From Acanthopleura granulata (Eukaryota; Mollusca; Polyplacophora; Chitonida; Chitonidae), in the NCBI GenBank assembly GCA_016165875.1, contig JABBOT010000001.1, positions 11,535,306 through 11,599,305 of the forward strand: a DNA stretch of 64,000 nucleotides, read 5' to 3'. Under the pieces are notes generated by a model, which was not told the origin of the DNA, did not search any database, and worked only from the letters and a program-made list of their open reading frames with translations. Both the position numbers and the translations under genes were made by a program. Below are positions 37,301 to 49,300 of this stretch, in pieces. Each line of letters starts with the position of its first letter. Position 1 is the stretch's first letter.

Positions 37301-40300
37301 TATGCAGATGTGGAGTACCGGTAATTTAACAATCGCCACTCTCATTTTATGGAATAAACATTGGCCTATGCACCTTCATGCCATAAGAATTTTCCACAGT
37401 GTGATATCTGTCTTTATATACAAAGAAAGTAGACAAAAGTGATCTAAATGAAAGCAGTCATGAAAATCAGTTGTATTTGATTTCCAAAGACCAAATCTGA
37501 CCAGGTAACATGTGCAATGCATAAGACTTTTTATGAATGAACAGAAATCAACATGCCCTCCCCTACTATGGCACTGCCTCTTTTTTCCTGCACTACATGT
37601 CTAAATATACCCAATAAGAATACTTTCTTTAAAATATGGAAAACTGCATTGACTGTATTTGGAAGAGGCTTACCATAATCTGAGAATACATAATGATCCC
37701 CTGCTCCTCTCTGGAGGCTTACATAATTACTGTTCCCACCCTCTAACCCTGCATTTCCGGTTTAATACCACACGAGGGCTTAAATGAATTGTAACAATGT
37801 TGTGTGTTATCCAAGCACCTGGCAGTGTGTTGTTCCTCGCAGATCAAAACTTTGCATGTCACGTACAGTGAAACGAAGAAGCATTATAAAGCGAACTGCC
37901 ACGCACACGAGGTGAATCCGTGGGATTGCTGTGAACAACTGTCCCGGCATAAATTGTACATGTACACGTAAGTGTATCGATCATGTTTATAAAGGAAACG
38001 AAGCAGTCATGTTCAATCTTCATTGTATTTCTCCGAAAGCTAGGATAATGTGCCTAGATTACCCCCTCCCACAAACTCCTTCTCACTCTTTCCCCCAACC
38101 CAGGCCGTTACAAAACCGCTCCCCAGCTATGCCAGTCGTCATGGTTGTTTTACGTGACACAGACTACTGAGGAACAAATCCCAAATAAAAAGTGAACAGG
38201 CATTTCAAAGTATCTACTTTTATTCATTTTCTCTGACGGCTAAAACGAATGAAGCTTACACCATTCGTTTTTGTAGACATTACCTTACAGTACTTCACAT
38301 GATTACAGGTGTAACAGGGTGAAATATAAGCCCACTCTACTCCCAGGCTGGAGGGAATTTCCCTTTAGTCTAATGATAGAAGCATGGACTCGAAACCCAG
38401 AGATCGCTGGTTCGAATCCCCAGCTGATAAGCCTGGTCACAATGTGAAATATAAGATCTATCTACTCCTTGGCTTGGGGGAATTTCCCTTTAGTCTAATG
38501 GTAGAAGCAAACAACCCTCGGCCTGTACCTCTGTATCAACTCATTAAAACACTACATATGATTTACAGGTATATGGAATGCCCACCTGAACAACCCGCAG
38601 TCTGTACCAATTTTCTCTGTATCAACTCATTACAACACTACATATTGTTACAGGTATATGTAATGCCTACCTGAACAACCCTCAGCCTGTACTTCAGCCT
38701 CAGCTTGTCAATGTCCTGGTTTGTGATGTGACCAAACTTAGTGTAGCTTTCCTCTATGAGGTCAGTCACATCTACGGTAGGCTGGAGTGAACAAACAGAA
38801 ATCAGTAACATTTAAGGCAAGGTCTTGTGTTCAGAAACACAGGAGTACATAACAGCTTTCTGTTTTTAGTTTGTAGATTATGATCTGTTTTTAGTTTGTA
38901 GATTATGATCTGTTTTTAGTTTGTAGATTATAAAAAATATTATTTGACAATACTGCAAATTAAGGGAGGAGGACGTGTGAAGGATCAAAGGTATGGTGGA
39001 ATCTCTGTCACATCATGTCACAGGCTGTGTGACACCTGTATTGTGTGTATGATAACATACCCCTTTTCTGGGCTGTGGGTTATTGGAGAAGGAGGAGGTG
39101 TGCAGGACCAGAGGCATGGTGGAGTCCCTGTTCGTTACATTCTCCAAATACTCTGCCAGGATCGTCATGGCCTCTCCATCATCATTACAGTTCAGCAGTT
39201 TCTCCTTCTTACTGTCCAGGATTGTCAGAGCGATTTGGAAGATAGCCTGGTAAATAAGAATATGCATACATACGATCATAAGATGAACATCACAAGATAC
39301 ACAGAAATATTACATCCTTAAATGAATGGCATTTACAACAACACAGTAGACTGATAACACATGATTATGTAGGCAGCTGACCTTTGCTTGGTTACGTGTT
39401 TGTAACCATTTATTGCTGATGTAATTTTGTACAATCTGCATGTACTTACATGTACACAAGGTGTGTGCTGATATATTTTCATTTAATCATTTATGGTATT
39501 ACATATTACTTATTTCATGGTATAAGCAGAACATAAGGGCATTTCACTTTTCAGCTGTGTTAGTACATGTAAGTTTATATGTGAAGAAATGTACGATTAT
39601 GGCTTCATAATGTCATAGGGGGCCTCTGCGGCTCTGGGGATGAACATGTCATTACAGCATAATGACCCAGGTGCCTCTCACTAATGTGATCTCTGTGAGT
39701 TCAGGACCAACTTATGCTGGCTTCCTTTTCAGTCATACGTGGGAAGCTCTGCTAGCAACCTGGTTGTGCGTTTCTTCCGGGCTCTGCCTGCTTTCCTCCC
39801 ACCATAATGCTGGCTGTGATTGTATAAGTGAAATATTCTTGAGTAGGCCATGAAACACCAATCAAATAAATAGATAATGCCACATTCGCAAACTAGGTAG
39901 GGGATTAATTATTATGGCCTACACTCCTTTCAGCAGGTGGATTTGAATATAAAACCCCATTGTCAAGGTGTCTGGTATATTCCAAGTCCCATTCTGATTC
40001 AAATACAGGTACACTCAATAAAGTTGGCCAAATGTCACTCAACCAAATGGAAATTACCTTTGCTCCATCGTAGAAGAACACGTCCAGGATATTGACAGCA
40101 CAGTTGAACGGCATAACACTGTAACACAGTGGAAAGGCATAACACTGTAACCCAGTGGAAAGGCATAACACTGTAACCCAGTGGAAAGGCATAACACTGT
40201 ATCCCAGTGGAAAGGCATAACACTGTAACACAGTGGAAAGGCATAACACTGTATCCCAGTGGAAAGGCATAACACTGTAACACAGTGGAAAGGCCGAGTC

Positions 40301-43300
40301 AATTAGGCCTGTTGGATCAGGTTTATGGGTGGAGAAGAAAAAAAAGAGATACCTGACCAAACCTCTGGACTTCAAATAGCCAAATGTGAGGGTTGGATCT
40401 GATCGGGTGACCTTGTGGGTTATGGGCTGGTAAGGTGTGATGAAAACAACAATTGAGGTGACCGAGTCAGCTAAATGGAGGCCACTGTTATACAGTCATC
40501 CCTTTGAAGCAGATCAGAACTTAAAATGCAGCACCGAACAAATTAGAGCCCTGTACAGAACAGATGGAGCTTCACACCTGACCTATTCACTCCCTGTGTA
40601 TATAGTCACACGGATCAATTCTGACTGCAGGACTTCTGTACCTCCAGGAAAGGAGAGCAATTACTGGGAGATGATGCCGGTGAACGGCATTGTGTGAACA
40701 GGGTATTCGGGAGCAGAATAAATGTGTTATCGGTACATCGCCTCAGAGATTCAGCAATTCATATGACAGTATAGTTTAACAGATCATCAGTATTCTTACC
40801 TCAAAAATATGGTGAGGAACCAGGAGAGAGATATCATGCTGAGCAAGCCCAGAGTCTCCAGCTTCTGGAACAGGCTGGGCAGGTTGTCCTGGATCAGGTC
40901 TTCAAAAACACCTGGTAACATAAACACCCATATATCAACACAAACACCTGTATGTGAACACAAGAACCTGTAAGGATCAGGAGAGAGATATGCTGAGCAA
41001 GCCCAGTCTCCAACTTCTAAAACAGGCTTGGAAGGTTGTCCTGGATCATGTCTTCAATTTATTTACTTATTTATTTATTTGATTGGTGTTTTATGCCGTA
41101 CTCAAGAATATTTCACTTATACGACAGCAGTCAGCATTATGATGGGAGGAAACCAGGCAGAGCCCGGGGGAAACCCATGACCATCCGCAGGTTGCTGGCA
41201 GACCTTCCCACATATGGCCGGAGAGGAAGCCAGCATGAGCTAGTCTTGAACTCACAGTGACCACATCGGTGGGAGGCTTTCTGGGTCACTGCGCTGCGAT
41301 AGCGCGCTAACCGACTGAGCTACAGAGGGCCCCCTCATGTCTTCAAACACATCTGTCAACATGAACACCTGTTTGTCAACACACACACCTGCATGTCAAC
41401 ACATACATCTGTATACCAACATAAACATCTATGTCAACACATACCTCCATGTGAACAAATACCCCACAAATGACATGAAAACATTGAGATTGGGTAATCC
41501 GCCATGACATGTAATTAAATCATTGCTAATATGATTAGTAAAAAATCTGTGATATAAAGCTATAATGTGGGTCTGCACTGGCCATTCAAATTTACACGAG
41601 GTTGTAATGATATGAAGTCTTTCTGACTTTACTATTTGCCATAAATGTATAAGGCCCATATTTTCTGCAGAGAAAACCACTAAAATGCCTTTTTCCGTGT
41701 AAATTTTTAATCAATGAGTCAATCAATGAGAGACAGAGAAACAGTCATACCTTGGTCAATGAGAGCACCCACTACTTTAGTGTTGTAATAATCAGGAAGG
41801 AGTCGTTCACACAGGGCCGTCAACAACCAAAATGCATTCTCCTCATTTGCATATAACAGCAGGACACTTGTAACGATGTTCATGGCTTGACAGTAACCTA
41901 TGACAGGAAAATGAATGAGTAAAGCAGAAGAAGTGACAAATTTACAATTGGACTGATATTCTTTGATTCTAGTAACATTTTGTTCATTAAAAAACTTTTT
42001 GATTCTTTTGAAAAATCTGTCAACTCCTCCAATCCAAATTTTACACCCAAATAAACCAATCACTTAAAGAAATTTTATTTTCTTTGATGAAAATTTTTAA
42101 GAATAACATTATAAATGAAACATAAAAATCCAAAAATATAAATGAACAGAAATGAAAGCATTTGGGATAATCTGGTGTATATATGACAAGAGCCAGTGTA
42201 GGGGTTTACCTATGTTAGGATTTCTCCAGGCATAGCTCGTGAGGACCCTCCTGAGGGCATCAATACCCAGCTGGGACTGGAACGCTGGGTGTTCAGGGAG
42301 GGACCTGAAAAACACAACACAGACTCATTAGATATACAACTGAGGAGAACAAGGAATAACATAACGAACCATGGTGCTGGATTCATAAGCCGGTTCATGG
42401 AAGTATGTCATGAGTAAAAATTTCCTGACCAGAAAAGAAAACTGACCTGTCGAATTTCCAACTAATTTGGATTTAAGTTCCACCTGAAACACTTTTAACA
42501 ACAATAAGGATGTGTTTACGCTGTACAAATACACATACTCCATACCTGGCAATACTGGCCATTATACTTGGTATTGGTTGATAATATCTAGTAATATCAC
42601 ATACAGGACACTTTGTCACAACCTTTGTCACAGCAGATTTTGACAGCCTAGCATACCTTTGTGCAGACTCAAAAACATAAACTTCACAAGCTGTTTTCAC
42701 AGCTTCTCTGTTATCTGCAAGAGACACACACAGTCATGATATGTAGAAGACATATACGACTATAGTGCACATGTACCTGTGGAGATCTCTCTCGATCTCC
42801 TCTGCAGCGAAGGTGTACTTCTTACAGCTCTCCTTCACAATGTGTTCGTAATAGCCTGGGTTAGTCTCCATCTGAAACACATACAACCAAAGTATAGCAA
42901 TTAATAAATCTAAATAAGATGAAATCAAGATAGACAGTTCAGATGAAACCAATATTTTGATCTAAGGAGTTTACGGATCTTGTATATTTTATAGGTATAG
43001 AAGTCTTTTTAAATAAAGGGAAAGACCACACAAAAATGAAGTTATTGTGAGTGAAACGAACATAAAAAGCTGTATCTGAAAACACCTTCACTGATTCTTC
43101 AAGATTTTTTTCCACCAAAGTAAACAGTTAAATATTTCAATTATATGGTTGACTTTATGGACAATATTGAGCAGGCTGAAGCACAGTGACATCGCACATT
43201 CCTTTTATCTGCTCAAAAACATCTGATGGTTACGTTGACATTGTACATGCATGTACATGTGCTATACTACATCTGTATCTGTATTTAATGTGGAAACAAT

Positions 43301-46300
43301 CGGAGACTGTTTAGCAGCTAAACAGAATATGTGATGTTACTGTGCTTCAGCCAGTTCAATATGGTCCATAAAGAATATGTGATGTTACTGTGCTCCAGCC
43401 AGTTCAATATGGTCCATAAAGAATATGTGATGTCACTGTGCTTCAGCCAGTTCAATATGGTCCATAAAGTATATGTGATGTCACTGTGCTTCAGCCAGTT
43501 CAGTATGGTCCATAAAGAATATGTGATGTCACTGTGCTCCAGCCAGTTCAATATGGTCCATAAAGAATATGTGATGTTACTGTGCTTCAGCCAGTTCAAT
43601 ATGGTCCATAAAGAATATGTGATGTTACTGTGCTTCAGCCAGTTCAATATGGTCCATAAAGTATATGTGATGTCACTGTGCTCCAGCCAGTTCAATATGG
43701 TCCATAAAGAATATGTGATGTCACTGTGCTTCAGCCAGTTCAATATGGTCCATAAAGAATATGTGATGTCACTGTGCTTCAGCCAGTTCAATATGGTCCA
43801 TAAAGAATATGTGATGTCACTGTGCTCCAGCCAGTTCAATATGGTCCATAAAGAATATGTGATGTCACTGTGCTCCAGCCAGTTCAATATGGTCCATAAA
43901 GTATATGTGATGTCACTGTGCTTCCAATATGGTCCATAAAGAAATATCTGACTGTGTTTAATTTGGTGGAGAAAAATAAAAAGTCAGTGATGGTATTTTT
44001 AAATACAGTTTTCTATGATCTTTTCACTCAACATAACTTCATTTTTGTGTTGTCTTTCCCTTTAAGTGAACTGTTATTAGAAGAAAGAAAACAAATACCA
44101 TTTTGTTCATCCTAAAGATAAATTAAAAAACATCCAAAATACTATGTTATTAAGACAAAGCTGAGAATTAAGTTTAAGTGTTTGCTTCTCAATTATCATG
44201 TTCCCATCCACTTCAGCCAGCTGAGTGTTTGTGTGTGATCACAGACCTCATTAACCGCCCCTGAGAACAGCATCCACATCTCTCCCCTCAGACCGTCTGG
44301 GATTCCCTTCAGCACCAGCTCGTGGGTCCTGTGGGTGCGGTACATACACATCCCTCTAGGAACAGGAGAAGAAGAATTAGGGTATGGGGCAAATATAACA
44401 CACATCCACGAAGAGATATGAAATGAACACGTGCCCCTGGTGACAGACAACAAAAAGGACAGAAGCACTCAGTGTGTGCGGGGTAGTACAATATACACAC
44501 ACACACAAAGACCTCTCTAGGATAAAATAAACACTCACAAGAAAGGGTGTATTTACAACTGTAATATGAAAACTGAACTTTGACCTCCATTCTTACATTA
44601 TCGCTACTATCTCCACGTTGTTGCAAGAAAAATAGTGTCATTTTTCACTGATTTAACCACAGATGGTTCCAGATTAGAGTTTACTGTATCCAGGGCCCCA
44701 GAATTACACCGACAACATTTCTCCAAGTACAATATGATGGCTGCCACATAAAGTATAGTGTACAAATTGTGAGAGACATTTTTGAGATCCGAAATTAAAA
44801 ACCATTTCCAGTACATCTGCACCAGTGCATACAAGTTGTGGTTTGCAATGGCCACAGAATTCAAACTAACCTGCCATACTCTGCAAAGTGGACGTCCCAC
44901 AAGTGTTGTTTAACTGACTCCTTAGCTGACAATTCGTCTGAGTTCCGACGACAGAACAGGCTGATTAGAGCTGGCTGAAACTCCACATTACCCTCAGCAT
45001 CACCTGAGACAACACGGGATCAGGTCAGGACAATAAGATGTCTTTGGAAATTTTGCCCACAAGACTATAGATAGCATTAATGCAGATGTAATGATTACAT
45101 GCAAATCTAAAGAAAAAACAAATGTGGAATCATGCATCCTTACTTTTATTTTATATAAGAAAAATTCTGACACAACTTTGTTATAAATGTCCAGAAAAGT
45201 GTCCACCATATACGAACTACAAGTACCTGCATTGTTCTTGGATTGCTCTGTTGATGGATTTGAACCATTGTCATCTTTGGCTGAATTTTCTCTGGAAACA
45301 AAAAAAAAAAAAAAAAAACAGAAAAAACCTGAACATTGTTGTAAATCTTGTAAATATTCATAACCTAAACCTCTTGGTGAAAGTCACTAAAATTCAACAA
45401 AAAAAAATGATGACTTGTAATAAAAAAAATGCTTTGAAGATCAAAACTTATTAGCAAAGCCAATATCAAATGATTACTATTTTATACCTACACAGACAGA
45501 TTATACATGTATATATCCATCGCATAGTCAATGTATTAACTTACGGGTATTTTTTATTTACAGACTGTTTCGAGAGAAAATCTGATATCCTCTCCAATAT
45601 CATGTTTCTGTCTTTAAACTGTGTGAACACAAAGTTCATCTGCAAAGAAAAGGAAGAGTCAAACTATAGTACGACTATAAGAAAACATTCATAATAACCA
45701 AGAACACTTACAATGATTATTAATGTTGGAAATGACACATTAACCTGTGATGTGGATACATTCAGCTGTGAAAAGATACAGTGTGCAAGAGACACGTGTG
45801 TGGGGACCATGCCAATTGATAAATAATGAATATAAATTCAAATATAAATATATTTGACAAGCCTATAATTATTGTCTTTCTTTAATTTTGAAGTACAATT
45901 TCATGTCCTAAATATATTTTAACTTGGAAACTGTTTTACACTGCAGCCCGTTTCAGACTGTTTTAATAATCTAATGCATGAGTGTCAAAGCTTACCTTTC
46001 CCTTGGTCGTTATCACCAGGGCATTGTTCATGATGTTCCCTGTAGAGGCATTGTCCACCTTCTCCACCAACAGTATATCCCTCAGGGGTATGATCACAGT
46101 CACTAGACGTCTCACCTACAAAACCGGTTGCATATGCCTGAAGAGTATGATCCCAGTTACAAGACACCTCACCTACAAAACCAGCAGTGTATCCCTCAGG
46201 GGCATGATCACAGTCACTACACGCCTCATGTACAAAACTAGTAGTATATCCCTTGGGAGTATGATCACAGTCACTACACGCCTCATGTACAAAACCAGTA

Positions 46301-49300
46301 GTATATCCCTCAGGGGTATGATCACAGTCACTACACGCCACATGTACAAAGCCACCAGTATAGCCCTCAGGAGTATGATCCCAGTTACAAGACACCTCAC
46401 CTACAAAACCAGCAGTGTATCCCTCAGGGGTATGATCACAGTCACTACACGCCTCATGTACAAAACTAGTAGTATATCCCTCAGGAGTATGATCACAGTC
46501 ACTAGACACCTCATGCACAAAACCAGTAGTATATCCCTCAGGAGTATGATCACAGTCACTACACGCCTCATGTACAAAACTAGTAGTATATCCCTCAGGG
46601 GTATGATCACAATCACTACACGCCTCATGTACAAAGCCTCCAGTATAGCCCTCAGGTGTATGATCACAGTCACTAGACACCTCATGCACAAAACCAGTAG
46701 TATATCCCTCAGGAGTATGATCACAGTCACTACACGCCTCATGTACAAAACCAGTAGTATATCCCTCAGGAGTATGATCACAGTCACTACACGCCTCATG
46801 TACAAAACCAGTAGTATATCCCTCAGGGGTATGATCATAGTCACTAGATGCCTCATGTACAAAACCAGCAGTATATCCCTTAGGGGTATGATCAAAGTCA
46901 CTAGACGCCTCATGTACAAACCCAGCAGTATATCCCTCAGGGGTATGATCACAGTCACTAGATGCCTCACTAGATCACTAGATTGATGAAAATGCAAGAT
47001 CACCACTCTTTTGGCAGAGAGCAGGGCAGGTGATTTCCTTTTGCCCCAGCTGATCTACGGCGGCAAGTCAGATCGTTGCCACCCCTATTTTACTTTCCTT
47101 GAGGGCTGGGATGTGACACATACCGAGTCCCACTGAAGAACTTAAGAATCCATGTAAAGATATGTTGATGGTGTGCTGCTTCTGTACCTCCGCCAGACCC
47201 TTAACGCCATGAAGCTTTACCGCCTGGCAGAAATCAGTCGCCACTTTTGATGTTTTCAAGGTGCATCAGGGGAGTACTGGTCAAACGAAAGAGGAACAAC
47301 TTTCTTGTTGTCTTTGTTCCTGCCTGTTGCATGGACAAACTGCAGCCCCTTGATCTGTTCATCAAAAAAGACTTCAAAGATCAACTGAAGAGTGATTTCC
47401 AGTCCTGGTACGCCAATGCTGTTCTCCTCCAGTTGTGGTCCAGCTGGGAATCGACGTTATTTGACACCCGGGCTTCCATTATTAAGCCCATTCACGTCAG
47501 GTTGTGGTTAAAGACCATGAGGAGATCAGCAAAAGACAAGGATTGATCAACTCATAACTTGCTAAAGCTGGATTGTAAGCAGTTTATAGGATTACAACTG
47601 CTGTTTTACATGTGGAGATGCTACATATCCAGTGTGCTATATCAGTCATTGAAAAAAAATCTGTGCTTATTTCAAGAATTGAATTGCTATGACTGTCCCC
47701 GATTGCATTTCTTTGTTTCAAAGTGTCTTAGTGCGGAAATGCTACTACCATTATACATAATTTTTATAGTACCCTGTAATTATTTTCACAGTAAACTGTT
47801 CACTGCGAAAGCCATGAAAATTAGTTCCAAGCGAAAATTAAGTACTTCACAGTATATTCCCCAGTGTATGACCAGTCACTAGACACCTCTCCTACAAAAC
47901 CAGCAGTATATCCCTCTGGGACATAATCACAATCATTAGATGCCTCATCTACAAAACCAGTAATATATCCGTCGGGGATATGATCACAGTCAAAACCAGT
48001 AGTATATCTCTCAGGGGTATGACGACAGCTACTAGATGCCTCATCTACAAAACCATCAGTATATCTCTCAGGGGTATGATCAGAGTCAACTACAAAACCA
48101 GCAGTATATCTCTCAGGGGTAAGTAAATAAGTAGATAAATCTACAGCATACATGCACTTAAGCCACCTGCACAATAATACCCACTAACCCACTAACTTTC
48201 AGTAAGTTCCATGTGTCTGTTTAAAAATTTATCATCATATAAGTCTCAGGGAAAGCCTGTGATGAGTTAACACGTCATTAAGAAATAAAACTAACCCTGC
48301 TTGTAAAACAGAGGTAGTTGACAGAGAGGTACATCCTGCCCCAGACGTGCTGCTTGTTGTAGGGCGTCCACAGCGTGCACTCTGATTCCCCATCCAATTT
48401 CTCCTCCTGTGGTAACCTGAAGGCTGATCTGCCAACCAAAAACAGGGTTACAGTCTGTTGAGAGGTCCAATTAAAACAGGCCTTACATGAAAATGTTGGT
48501 CAAGAAGAAGATACTTTCCTAGAAGATATTCGTCTATATAAAATAATGCATTTTATACACCTTCCTAAACTTAAATGAGTTTTATCTTCTGATGTTTCAT
48601 AATTTTTAAAAAATGCAATGTTTCTAAAGACAGACCTAAATATTTCACTCCTTGCCCGGGCATCCAGGTCTCTTTTTAAAGATGATATTTTCTTTTTCTT
48701 CCTGTAATAAGATAACAATCCACACATAACACAAACAACAACACAACTGCACTTGAAATTCTCATGATTATTAAACAAATGTAAAGGTATATGTAATTGA
48801 AATATGAAATAATAACATCTGTATGAAACAACATTACAGAATGTCTTTCAAGTGTAAAGGAAAGTCTGACTGATTCACGGAACTTCTGTTCTTGACTTAA
48901 AGCGAAAGACAGCGCATGTTCTAAGTTAAGTTTGCCAAAAAGGTTGGATAATATTACATGTTTTTCAGTGAAGTATATTTTCTAACAGCTACTATGACAG
49001 TGGAAACCGACATTTGACTATGCTCTGCTGACTAGCATAAATTGTATCCATTCTGTCTGGGATGTGATGTAATTCTTCCAAGCGTGGAACACTTGTCACC
49101 TGAAATTGTAGTAAGCCTGCAGGCTTCTGTTAGTAACTTAAGTATATATATAAATTTACAACATGAAATGATCAAGAAACCTACTCCCGTCAAAGCACAA
49201 TGGTCTGGAAATACCTTTAAGTGTTGTCCACATATGTACTTATTATAATTAAAACATATACATTAAAACAGTGTCCTGTCCATATGTTATTACATGTTAC

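Larger units (their letters stand above)
35481..38310. other. Intron 24 of TBC1D9-like gene, mostly featureless
   Basis: No exon was recognised in this 2.8-kb stretch. It holds a displaced copy of the exon-24 donor at about 35,840-35,890 and a decayed SINE piece at 36,957-37,035. An open frame of 82 codons (-) at 36,336-36,584 has no splice or family support. Confidence 0.5.

Noticed and set aside
39905..40375. 156-codon open frame (-) with repeating VMPFHW-like units
   Set aside because: It is exon 22 read back through its 26-bp acceptor array; the repeated part is intronic.
43318..43939. 202-codon (+) and 189-codon (-) repeat proteins
   Set aside because: Both strands are open through the same 48-bp minisatellite. 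There is no start context, splice support or family match.
45982..46986. 334-codon open frame (+) and 234- and 201-codon frames (-)
   Set aside because: They lie entirely in the 57-bp tandem array next to exon 13. The period is a multiple of three, so all units share a frame, and the translated pattern is only the repeat.
47068..47259. 63-codon open frame (-) over the transposase relic
   Set aside because: It is the antisense shadow of the plus-strand pogo-like fragment.
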